The notes below the pieces were generated by a model, which worked only from the letters and a program-made list of their open reading frames with translations, was not told the DNA's origin and searched no databases. From NCBI RefSeq assembly GCF_900108345.1, contig NZ_FNVV01000014.1, positions 1,659,664 through 1,723,663 on the forward strand: DNA of 64,000 nt, read 5' to 3'. Below, in pieces: positions 1 through 6,947 of the stretch (positions are counted from its first letter, which is position 1; each line of letters begins with the position of its first letter). Source of the DNA: Bacteroides ndongoniae. Lineage in GTDB: Bacteria > Bacteroidota > Bacteroidia > Bacteroidales > Bacteroidaceae. The translations under genes were made by a program, and so were the position numbers.

Positions 1-1
1 C

Positions 2-673
2 GAGGACAAGATCTCTATCATCGTCAGCTGCCGCGACCCGCAACTCGCCATGCTGTTCAATCTGCCTACAGTCTCTATGCAGTTCAACCAGGTCAGTTCA
101 GTCAGCAGTGGTTCCGGTTCCTCCACAGGCAGTTCCCAAGGCGTTTCCGGCTATACTGTCGACCGCAACGGTGAAATCGACTTCCCCGTACTCGGTAAGA
201 TCAAGGTAGCCGGCATGGACCGCGAAGAAATCGCCGCCTACATCAAGAGCGAACTGCTCCGCCAGAACCTGGTGAAAGATCCCGTTGTCACCGTCGAATA
301 CATGAACCTCTGCTTCTCCATCCTGGGCGAAGTCAACACCCCCGGACGTTTCAGCATCGACCGCGACCACGTCACCCTGCTCGATGCCCTGAGCATGGCA
401 GGCGACCTCACCATCAACGGCAATCGTAAGAAAGTCATGGTCATGCGTCAGGAAAACGGCAAGCAGCGTGTCTACGGTGTCGACCTCACCTCCGGCGAAT
501 ACGTCTACACCTCACCGGCCTACTACCTGCAGCAGAACGATGTAGTCTACATCGAGCCCAACGATATGAAAGCCCGCCAGTCCACCGTCAATGGCAACAA
601 CGTGCGCTCCACTGCCTTCTGGCTGTCACTCGCCTCGTTCCTCACAACCATTGCAGTGCTGGTATTCAAATAA
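2..673 (+). CDS. Polysaccharide export outer-membrane protein (Wza-like), 5' truncated by window
   Basis: The reading frame is open from base 2 and enters from the left edge, so the first in-frame ATG at 50 is probably internal. The visible 223 residues contain the polysaccharide-export domain (GYTVDRNGEIDFPVLG), then an SLBB-type segment (LGEVNTPGRFSIDR and following), and a C-terminal hydrophobic helix ending LTTIAVLVFK. Family knowledge: these proteins form the outer-membrane channel through which capsular polysaccharide leaves the cell, working with a Wzc-type co-polymerase. The Wzc-like kinase gene follows 416 bp downstream, which supports the role. Signal peptide and lipobox must lie outside the window. 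The call is firm; the true start cannot be seen. Confidence 0.88.
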   Translation, partial: EDKISIIVSCRDPQLAMLFNLPTVSMQFNQVSSVSSGSGSSTGSSQGVSGYTVDRNGEIDFPVLGKIKVAGMDREEIAAYIKSELLRQNLVKDPVVTVEYMNLCFSILGEVNTPGRFSIDRDHVTLLDALSMAGDLTINGNRKKVMVMRQENGKQRVYGVDLTSGEYVYTSPAYYLQQNDVVYIEPNDMKARQSTVNGNNVRSTAFWLSLASFLTTIAVLVFK

Positions 674-1089
674 AATGAAGAACGCTTTAAAATGAAGAAT
701 GAAAAATGAGGAATGAAGAATGAAGACTATTCCTCAGCGTAAATATTAAAAGAGGTTTTGAACAAAGCTAATGAAGAATGAAGGAGTTAAGGAGTTAAGA
801 AGTTAAGGAGTTAGAGAAGTTAGAGCCAATACATTGACTGCTCTCAACGCTAAACCCTAAACTCTCAACGCTAAACCTTAAACCCTAAACTCTCAACTTT
901 TATTCAACGCAAATTACGCAGATTAACGCAGATTGAAAATTTAAAATATCTGTGTGCTCCGTGTCATCCGCGTCTAAAAAATTTTTAAACGCTAACCCCT
1001 AAACTCTAAACCTTCAACCCTCAACGCTAAACCCTCAACTTTTAATTTTTAACTATTAATTTTTAATTCTTAATTTATAACTTCCAACC
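674..1089. repeat. Composite intergenic repeat block, left of tyrosine kinase gene
   Basis: No gene is seen in these 416 bp. The order is: GAATGAAGAATGAA repeats; a unique-looking segment starting GACTATTCCTCAGCG at 725; GAGTTAAGAAGTTAAGG repeats; GCCAATACATTGACT; CTCAACGCTAAACCC repeats; TTCAACGC..ATTACGCAGATTAACGC; a CTGTGTGCTCCGTGTCATCC module; and AT-rich TTAATTTTTAA just before the next start. Bases 725-990 are matched in inverted orientation at 3654-3865. No clear -7/-33 promoter pair was found here. Confidence 0.85.
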
Positions 1090-3486
1090 GTGGTCATACA
1101 ACCAACTCAAAACAAGCCTGCGGGAAACGATGATTTCCTGCGCATTCAGGATCTGTTCATCCTGTGTTTAGCCAAGTGGTACTGGTTTGTCATCTCCCTG
1201 GCTATTCTGCTGGGAGCTGCCACCATCTATCTGTTGAAAACCCCGCCCGTCTACACCCGTTCCGCCTCCCTGCTCATCAAGGAAGACGGCAAGAGCGGTT
1301 CAGGCAACGAAGCTGCCGGCGTGCTGGGCGATATCGACATTTTCCGCACCAGCACCAACATCAACAACGAAATGCTCTCCATGCAGTCGCCTGCCGTCAT
1401 GTACGAAGTAGTCCGTCGCCTGCATCTCGATGTCAACTATACCACCGACGGCCGTTTCTACGATCCCGTCATCTATGGCAGCGACAATCCCTACGAAGTC
1501 AGCTTTTTCGACCTGGGCGATGCCGAAAGCGCCTCCTTCACCCTCCGTCCCGACAAAGACGGACAGGTGAAGCTCACCGACTTCACACGCAACGGTGAAG
1601 AAGCCGACGGCGACGCCGTCACTGCCCTGAACGACACCGTCCAGACCCCCGTGGGCCGCCTTCTCGTCAATGCACGCCCCGGTTCCACTGCCGCCCAGCA
1701 GACGGTCTTTGTATCGCGTATCAGCATGCAGGATGCCACCGCCAGTTACTCTTCCCGGCTGTCCGTCGCCCTCAACGACGAAAAGTCTACCGTAGTCAAC
1801 CTCACCCTGCAGGATGTCTGCACCCAGCGTGCCGAAGACGTGCTCAACACGCTGATTTCCGTCTACAACGAAAACTGGGTGAAAGACAAGAACCAGATTG
1901 CCGTCAGCACCTCCATGTTCATCAACGAACGTCTGGGCGTCATCGAGCGCGAACTGGGCAATGTCGACGAAGACATCTCCTCCTACAAGAGCGAGAACCT
2001 GCTGCCCGACGTACAGGCTGCCGCCAGCATGTACATGGCCGAGAGCAGTGAGACCAATGCCAAGATCCAGACCCTGAACACCCAGCTGTCCATGACCCGC
2101 TACGTCCGCAGCTACCTCACCGGTGCCTCCAGCCGCAACCAGCTGCTTCCCGCCAACTCCGGCATCGAGAACTCCGGCATCGAGAAGCAGATTGCCGAGT
2201 ACAACACCCTGCAGCTGCGCCGCAACGACCTGGTAGCCAACAGTAGCGAGACCAACCCGCTGGTAGTCGACATGGACCATTCGCTCCATGCCCTGCGCGA
2301 TGCCATCATCCGCACCCTCGACAACTACGTCACCACGCTCAACACCCAGCTGCGTGCCTTGCAGCAGAGTGCCCGCCAGACTACGGCCCGTATCGCCGCC
2401 AACCCCTCACAGGGCAAATACCTGCTGTCCGTCGAGCGTCAGCAGAAGGTAAAGGAATCCCTCTACCTCTTCCTGCTCCAGAAGCGCGAGGAGAACGAGC
2501 TTTCCCAGGCATTTACCGCCTACAACACCCGTGTCATCATGCCTCCCTCGGGCAGCATGGCTCCCACAGCACCGGCTAAGAAGAATATCCTGCTGATAGC
2601 CTTTGTCATCGGCCTGATTGTCCCCGTCGCCGTCATCTTCCTGCGCGAGTCCATGAACACCCGCATCCGTGGCCGCAAGGATCTGGAAGCTCTGACTTTG
2701 CCGTTTGTCGGCGAAATTCCGCAGGCAGCGACAAAGAAAAAAGGCACGTCGGACAAGAAATCAACAGAAAACAACCCCATTGTCGTACACGAAGGCAGCC
2801 GCGACATCATCAACGAGGCATTCCGCGTACTGCGCACCAACCTCGAATTCATGACCGACAAGGAACAGCATTCCAACGTCATCGTTGTCACATCATTCAA
2901 TCCCGGCAGTGGCAAGTCCTTCCTGGCCATGAACATTGCGGTCAGTCTGGCCATCAAGCAGAAAAAAGTGCTGGTTATCGACGGTGACATGCGCCACGGT
3001 TCTACCTCGGCCTACGTCGGCTCTCCGCAAACCGGTCTGAGCAACTACTTGAGCGGCCATGTCAACAACCTGAAGGACATCATCGTCACCGATGCACGCC
3101 ACGCCAACCTGCAATTCCTCCCGGTAGGCACCATCCCGCCCAACCCCACCGAATTGCTGTTCAGCGATCGCCTCAAGCAGCTCATCGATACTGTCCGCAG
3201 CCAGTACGACTATATATTTATCGACTGTCCGCCCATCGAGATGGTAGCCGATACGCAAATCATCGAGCAGCTGGCCGACCGTACCCTCTTTGTCGTACGC
3301 ACCGGTCTGCTGGAACGCAGCATGCTTCCCGAACTGCAACGCATCTACGACGAAAAGAAGTACAAGAATATGGCTCTCATCCTGAACGGCACCGTCGGCA
3401 GTGGCGGCCACTACGGTTACCGCTATGGCTACCGCTACGGCTATCACTACGGCTACGGTTCAGGAAGTTATTATGGCTCAAAGTAA
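1090..3486 (+). CDS. Capsular polysaccharide co-polymerase / tyrosine autokinase (Wzc-like)
   Basis: 798 residues from a GTG start. Order: N-terminal Wzz domain with a membrane segment near residues 35-55 (WFVISLAILLGAATIYLL), a long helical periplasmic part, a second membrane helix near residue 500 (NILLIAFVIGLIVPVAVIF), then a cytoplasmic BY-kinase domain. Walker A is SFNPGSGKS (Lys about 609) and Walker A' is VLVIDGDMRHGS (Asp about 631). The last 27 residues hold about ten tyrosines in YG/YR pairs, the usual autophosphorylation cluster. Family role: controls chain length and export together with a Wza channel and a phosphatase. The neighbours (Wza-like, CpsB-like) fit. It is flanked by long inverted repeats. 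Confidence 0.95.
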   Translation: MVIQPTQNKPAGNDDFLRIQDLFILCLAKWYWFVISLAILLGAATIYLLKTPPVYTRSASLLIKEDGKSGSGNEAAGVLGDIDIFRTSTNINNEMLSMQSPAVMYEVVRRLHLDVNYTTDGRFYDPVIYGSDNPYEVSFFDLGDAESASFTLRPDKDGQVKLTDFTRNGEEADGDAVTALNDTVQTPVGRLLVNARPGSTAAQQTVFVSRISMQDATASYSSRLSVALNDEKSTVVNLTLQDVCTQRAEDVLNTLISVYNENWVKDKNQIAVSTSMFINERLGVIERELGNVDEDISSYKSENLLPDVQAAASMYMAESSETNAKIQTLNTQLSMTRYVRSYLTGASSRNQLLPANSGIENSGIEKQIAEYNTLQLRRNDLVANSSETNPLVVDMDHSLHALRDAIIRTLDNYVTTLNTQLRALQQSARQTTARIAANPSQGKYLLSVERQQKVKESLYLFLLQKREENELSQAFTAYNTRVIMPPSGSMAPTAPAKKNILLIAFVIGLIVPVAVIFLRESMNTRIRGRKDLEALTLPFVGEIPQAATKKKGTSDKKSTENNPIVVHEGSRDIINEAFRVLRTNLEFMTDKEQHSNVIVVTSFNPGSGKSFLAMNIAVSLAIKQKKVLVIDGDMRHGSTSAYVGSPQTGLSNYLSGHVNNLKDIIVTDARHANLQFLPVGTIPPNPTELLFSDRLKQLIDTVRSQYDYIFIDCPPIEMVADTQIIEQLADRTLFVVRTGLLERSMLPELQRIYDEKKYKNMALILNGTVGSGGHYGYRYGYRYGYHYGYGSGSYYGSK

Positions 3487-3890
3487 GCCTCACCCCCGTC
3501 CCCTCTCCAAAAGAGAGGGGGGAAGGTTTAGGGTTGAAGGTTTAAAGATTTTTTAGACACGGATGACGCGGATAACACGGATATTTTAAATTTTCAATCT
3601 GCGTTAATCTGCGTAATCTGCGTTGAATAAAGGTTGAGCGTTGAGGGTTTAGAGTTTAAAATTTTTTTAGACGCGGATGACACGGATCACACAGATATTT
3701 AAAATTTTCAATCTGCGTTAATCTGCGTAATCTGCGTTGAATAAAAGTTTAGAGTTGAGCGTTGAGAGTTTATCGTTAAGAGTAGTCAATGTATTGGCTT
3801 AACTCCTTAACTCCCTCATTAGCTTCGCTCAAAACCTCTTTTAATATTTACGCTGAGGAATAGTCTTAATTCTTAATTATTAATTAGTAA
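3487..3890. repeat. Composite intergenic repeats with a 114-bp tandem duplication
   Basis: No gene is seen in these 404 bp. A CCTCACCCCCGTCCCCTCTCC palindromic module follows the kinase stop codon. Two copies of a block (ACACGGATGACGCGGATAAC ... ATCTGCGTTGAATAAA) then lie 114 bp apart; for example TTTTCAATCT is at 3591 and 3705. Bases 3654-3865 are an inverted copy of 725-990. The block ends in CTTAATTATTAATTAGTAA directly before the next ATG. Confidence 0.85.
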
Positions 3891-4577
3891 ATGTTCTTCC
3901 TCCCCAAATCCCCCCTCAGCACTCTCCTGCGCGGCTTCACCGACTGTCACAGTCACATCCTGCCGGGAGTGGACGACGGTGTGCCAAGCCTCGACGAGTC
4001 ACTGGCCGTCCTTCGTCGCTACGAAGAACTGGGTATCGCTGCCGTGTGGCTCACCCCACACATCATGGAGGACATCCCCAACAGCCCGTCTTTCCTGCGC
4101 GAGTGCTTTGCCCGGTTGCAGGAAGCCTATACCGGTCCCGTCCGGCTGCACCTGGCTGCCGAGCACATGCTCGACAACCTGTTCGAAGAACGGCTGGCTG
4201 CCGGCGATGTCCTGCCCCTGATGCAGAACCACCTGCTGGTCGAAACCAGTTACTTCAACCCGCCGATGGATCTGAACGGAGCCTTGGAACGCATCAAGTC
4301 GCACGGCTACTACCCAGTCCTGGCCCACCCCGAACGCTACGGCTACATGGACCGCGACGACTACCGCCACCTGAAGGAACGGGGCATCAAGTTCCAGTCG
4401 AACCTTTCCTCCCTGGCAGGCGCCTATGGCCCCGCCGCCCGGAAGAAAGTGGAATGGCTCCAGAAACAACAGCTCATCGACTTCTGGGGCACCGACCTCC
4501 ACCGCCTCCACGCATTCGAAGCGGTAATTAAGGAGAAAGTGAAGAAGAAGAGTTTAGGGTTGAGCGTTGAGGGTTGA
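3891..4577 (+). CDS. PHP-family tyrosine-protein phosphatase (CpsB/YwqE-like)
   Basis: 228 residues. The N-terminal metal-binding motif DCHSHILPGVDDG, then LTPHIMED, LAAEHMLD, LAHPERYGYMDRD and GTDLHRL are the conserved metal-ligand stretches of the PHP-fold tyrosine phosphatases of Gram-positive and Bacteroidota capsule loci. Family role: removes phosphate from the Tyr-rich tail of the cognate kinase, resetting the export cycle; the kinase lies just upstream. The length is a little short of the usual 240-250. The last residues (SLGLSVEG) are encoded by the intergenic repeat unit GTTTAGGGTTGAGCGTTGAG, so the original C-terminus has probably been replaced by repeat-derived codons. Confidence 0.9.
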   Translation: MFFLPKSPLSTLLRGFTDCHSHILPGVDDGVPSLDESLAVLRRYEELGIAAVWLTPHIMEDIPNSPSFLRECFARLQEAYTGPVRLHLAAEHMLDNLFEERLAAGDVLPLMQNHLLVETSYFNPPMDLNGALERIKSHGYYPVLAHPERYGYMDRDDYRHLKERGIKFQSNLSSLAGAYGPAARKKVEWLQKQQLIDFWGTDLHRLHAFEAVIKEKVKKKSLGLSVEG

Positions 4578-4712
4578 GAGTTGAAAGTTTAGGGTTTAAA
4601 GACATTTTAGGCACGGATTACACGGAAAACACAGATTGATTTTTTACCCTGTGAAACTCCGTGCCCTCTGTGGTAAACCCAATTTTAATTATTAATTATT
4701 AATTATCAATTA
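4578..4712. repeat. Intergenic composite repeat between convergent genes
   Basis: 135 bp between two converging genes. It has the GTTGAGAGTTGAAAGTTTAGG module, GGCACGGATTACACGGAAAAC, a CTGTGAAACTCCGTGCCCTC module, and ATTAATTATTAATTATCAAT repeats. No clear terminator hairpin was seen. Confidence 0.7.
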
Positions 4713-5228
4713 TCAATTATCAATCCCCCCGTATTCCCCGCAATCAAAACACGGGCACTCCTTCCTCACCCCGGGAAGCTCACGGTGCCCCACGATCTTT
4801 GCCTGCGGAAAGAGTTTACGGAGTTTCAGCAGCAGCTCCATCAGCTGCATTTTCTGCTCCGCGGTGCGGGTATCGGCAGGACGTCCCTGCTCGTTCAGTC
4901 CGCCCTCGTAACAGATACCGATGCTGCAACGGTTGTAGGGTCGGCAATGCGCCCCCACCTCCAGCAAACCCCGGTGACGGGTCACAGTCCCGTCGCGACG
5001 GATATAGAAATGATAACCAATGGTACGGAAGCCACGCGCCTTATGGTCGCGCATCAGCTGTTCCACCGTATAGTCACGGTCACAACGGGTGGCAGAGCAG
5101 TGAATGACAATGAAGCGGACCGAGTCCGCCCCATTCATCAACGTGCCGTCCTCCACCCGGCGAAGAAGTTCGCGCTCGTTTCGCACTTCTTCTCCGCCAG
5201 ACATCAAAGGATAAGATTCGGTAATCAT
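4713..5228 (-). CDS. N-acetylmuramoyl-L-alanine amidase (amidase_2 / PGRP fold)
   Basis: 171 residues from the ATG at 5228. A TTG 30 bp upstream would overlap the smalltalk stop, and a later ATG just before the SVRFIVIHCSAT motif is also possible. The zinc-amidase signatures are visible: FIVIHCSAT, GYHFYIRRDG, VGAHCRPYN and GHRELPG near the C-terminus. Family role: cleaves the amide bond between MurNAc and the stem peptide; this small form is T7-lysozyme-like and no signal peptide is seen. It is the last gene of a minus-strand group with smalltalk and HU-like genes that commonly accompanies Bacteroides capsule loci. Why an amidase sits there is not known to me. Confidence 0.85.
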   Translation of the reverse strand: MITESYPLMSGGEEVRNERELLRRVEDGTLMNGADSVRFIVIHCSATRCDRDYTVEQLMRDHKARGFRTIGYHFYIRRDGTVTRHRGLLEVGAHCRPYNRCSIGICYEGGLNEQGRPADTRTAEQKMQLMELLLKLRKLFPQAKIVGHRELPGVRKECPCFDCGEYGGIDN

Positions 5229-5242
5229 AAGGTCAACAAAAG

Positions 5243-5356
5243 TTAGAGTTGGGCACAACTACTGATGCCAAGTGCCGTCAGCGCCGCAATAGCCGCCTGA
5301 ATAATGGCATGAATAATTGTTTTCCACGTGATTTTTTGAGAATTAGGTTCGTCCAT
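5243..5356 (-). CDS. Smalltalk protein (37-residue membrane-type micro-protein)
   Basis: Reading the minus strand from the ATG at 5356 gives MDEPNSQKITWKTIIHAIIQ, then an Ala-rich hydrophobic stretch ending GISSCAQL and a TAA at 5243. Length, sequence and position between an amidase and an HU-like gene match the smalltalk family annotated in Bacteroides genomes. One hydrophobic segment (about residues 13-33) suggests membrane association. The stop is 14 bp before the amidase ATG, so the two are probably co-transcribed. No function is established that I know of. The main doubt is the small size. Confidence 0.8.
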   Translation of the reverse strand: MDEPNSQKITWKTIIHAIIQAAIAALTALGISSCAQL

Positions 5357-5643
5357 AGTAAGAAAAAGGTTAATGGTTAATGATTAATGGTTAATGATTA
5401 ATGGTGAATGGTGAATTTAATGGATAATGGAGAATGGAGAATTGAGAATTGAGAGTTGAGAGTTGAGAGTTGAGAGTTTAAGGTTGAGCGTAAAGAGTTT
5501 AGAGTTGAGCGTAGCCAATGTATTGGCTTAATTCTTCATTCTTAATTCTTCATTTTCTTGTTCTTCATTTTTAACTAAATAACTATCCTCAGTGGTATCT
5601 TCCCCTTTCCCCTCTCCTTGGGAGAGGGGCCAGGGGTGAGGCC
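5357..5643. repeat. Intergenic low-complexity repeats upstream of smalltalk
   Basis: Contains GTTAATGGTTAATGATTAATG repeats (about 5371-5415), GAGAATTGAGAGTTGAGAG repeats (about 5440-5480), the AGCCAATGTATTGGCTTAA module (about 5512-5531), CTTCATTCTTAATTCTTC repeats, and an inverted copy of the CCCCTCTCC-GGAGAGGGG module at about 5601-5641. No ORF or clear promoter is seen. Confidence 0.7.
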
Positions 5644-6150
5644 TTAGCCCAGCGGATCTTCACCTCCTCCGCCACCGCCACCACCGGGCACTTCAGGATC
5701 ACCTTCGTCCACGGTACCCGGGTCGGTAGAAGTGACCTGCTTGATGACGTTGCCGTCCTTGTCATAGCAAGTGATGTTGATGGACGTATTCTTCAGTTCG
5801 TCCTTGATCACGGTGCTGGGTGTGAAAATCACTTTGCGGGTGGTGATCAGTCCGGTACCCACGTCCTCGACGTTCTCCACCGAAGTGGCCTGTACGCCGA
5901 AGCGCATCGTACCGAGTCCGGGAATAGCAACCGAGTGACCTTCCGTCGCCCAGGCACGTATCACGTCGCCTATGGCTTCCCAGGCAGCATTGATGCTTCC
6001 TTTGGAGATGCCCGAACGGATCGCGGCTTCTGCAACAACCTTGTCCTCCTTGAGCGTACTGTAGATCTCGGTGGACATGATAAAACGATACTGCCCTTTC
6101 GAGGGCCCGACTGCCAGCTTCATCTGGCGTGCTTTTACTTTAATTGCCAT
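5644..6150 (-). CDS. HU-like DNA-binding protein with acidic/glycine tail
   Basis: 168 residues. The N-terminal ~125 residues resemble the HU/IHF-like proteins of Bacteroidota: MAIKVKARQMKLAVGPSKGQ, then EDKVVAEAAIRSGISKGSIN (helical dimer region) and IPGLGTMRFGVQATSVENVE (beta-arm region). The C-terminus is a low-complexity tail with eight consecutive glycines (about residues 156-163) ending EDPLG. Family role: nucleoid-type DNA bending; this longer class often sits by capsule and mobile loci. It belongs to the minus-strand group with DUF4248 and DUF3987 upstream and smalltalk downstream. Tail function is unknown. The family call is good; the specific role is inference. Confidence 0.85.
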   Translation of the reverse strand: MAIKVKARQMKLAVGPSKGQYRFIMSTEIYSTLKEDKVVAEAAIRSGISKGSINAAWEAIGDVIRAWATEGHSVAIPGLGTMRFGVQATSVENVEDVGTGLITTRKVIFTPSTVIKDELKNTSINITCYDKDGNVIKQVTSTDPGTVDEGDPEVPGGGGGGGGEDPLG

Positions 6151-6497
6151 AATAGTAAAGGTTAAAGGTTAATGATTAATGGTTAATGATTAATGGTTAA
6201 TGATTAATGGTTAATGATTAATTAAAAGTGAAAAATTAAAAGTGAAAAGTTGAGAGTTTAAAGTTTAAGGTTTGAGGTACGGATTACACAAAGTTATTTT
6301 TTTCCTCTGTGAAACTCTGTGTCCTCTGTGGTGAATAAAGGTTGAGAGTAGCCAATGTATCGGCTTAACTTCTTAACTTCTTAACTCCTTCATTCTTAAC
6401 TTCTTTAACTCCTTCATTCTTCATCTTTTTCTCGTTCACGATGCAAAGATACATCCTCTCTATCGGGCCCTTATGGGTTTTGATGGGTTTCTATGGG
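6151..6497. repeat. Intergenic composite repeats between HU-like and DUF4248 genes
   Basis: 347 bp without a convincing gene. TTAATGGTTAATGATTAATGG repeats run about 6165-6222. A CTCTGTGAAACTCTGTGTCC module is near 6306. GTAGCCAATGTATCGGCTTA is near 6348, followed by ACTTCTTAACTCCTTCATTC repeats and a short segment GGGCCCTTATGGGTTTTGAT near 6468. Confidence 0.7.
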
Positions 6498-6710
6498 TTA
6501 CGGCTCACCCAGGTGACGAACAATGAGTGCCACTTGACGTGCGGTCAACCATTTTTGCGAACGGCAGTAGCCTACTGCCTCCAGCTCCTCCATCAGTGGA
6601 GGACAGCCGTGTACCCAGCGCATCAGATGATTGGTAGCCACCACAGCCGATGCTTCCGGGAAATAATGCCGGGCCAGCCGGCTCTTGGTTAAAGATATGA
6701 TCTGGAACAT
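6498..6710 (-). CDS. DUF4248 family protein
   Basis: 70 residues from the ATG at 6710; codons upstream of it are repeat-derived (NPHPLSIINYPLSIIN) and are not counted. The sequence MFQIISLTKSRLARHYFPEA, HLMRWVHGCPPLMEELEAVG and WLTARQVALIVRHLGEP is typical of the small DUF4248 proteins found beside HU-like and DUF3987 genes in Bacteroides capsule regions. The pattern of helices with a terminal LTARQVALI suggests a small helical, perhaps helix-turn-helix-like, protein, but that is inference. No function is known. It lies in the minus-strand group between the DUF3987 and HU-like genes. Confidence 0.78.
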   Translation of the reverse strand: MFQIISLTKSRLARHYFPEASAVVATNHLMRWVHGCPPLMEELEAVGYCRSQKWLTARQVALIVRHLGEP

Positions 6711-6916
6711 AGGGGGATTGATAATTGATAATGGATAATTGATAATGGATAATGGATGAGGGTTGAGAGTCGTCAATGTATTGACATAACTCCTTCATTC
6801 TTCATTCTTAATTCTTAATTCTTCATTTTAACGCATCCTTTTTTTCCCAGTTAGGAAAAAATATTTCCCCAACTGGGAAAAACAAATCTTGCAATCTTGC
6901 AATCTTGCAACGTCCC
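6711..6916. repeat. Intergenic repeats downstream of DUF3987
   Basis: ATAATTGATAATGGATAATTG repeats, the GTCGTCAATGTATTGACATA module (about 6768) and CTTCATTCTTCATTCTTAAT repeats, then a hairpin (6841-6882) and the left arm of a long inverted repeat (from 6885). Confidence 0.65.
6841..6882. other. Palindrome (possible terminator) after the DUF3987 gene
   Basis: TTTTTCCCAGTT (6841-6852) pairs with AACTGGGAAAAA (6871-6882). The 18-base centre (AGGAAAAAATATTTCCCC) can itself fold. It directly abuts the left inverted-repeat arm at 6885. Runs of A/T flank the stem on both strands, so it could stop transcription of the minus-strand DUF3987 gene, but there is no classic T-tract after the stem on that strand. 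Confidence 0.45.
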
Positions 6917-6947
6917 TCACACACACCCACGCGCACGTACGCGCGAG
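6885..6947 (+). repeat. Left arm of 63-bp inverted repeat
   Basis: Starts AATCTTGCAATCTTGC (three 8-bp GCAATCTT-like units), continues AACGTCCCTCACACACACCC and ends ACGCGCGAG. It matches the reverse complement of 8447-8509 at 62 of 63 positions (one difference, A at 6935). It covers the last ten codons and stop of the DUF3987 gene plus 32 bp beyond. Confidence 0.95.

Noticed and set aside
841..1050. CCCTAAA-type words resembling eukaryotic telomere repeats
   Set aside because: They are part of the intergenic composite repeats, mixed with CTCAACGCTAAACC variants, in a clearly bacterial gene context.
1300..2289. 329-codon frame on the minus strand inside the kinase gene
   Set aside because: It is the antisense shadow of the strongly supported Wzc-like gene; its sequence has no domain and is composed of VGG-type residues typical of antisense of GC-rich coding DNA.
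6885..6910. Three GCAATCTT units considered as a CRISPR or iteron array
   Set aside because: Only three 8-bp units without spacers; they form part of a longer inverted repeat.
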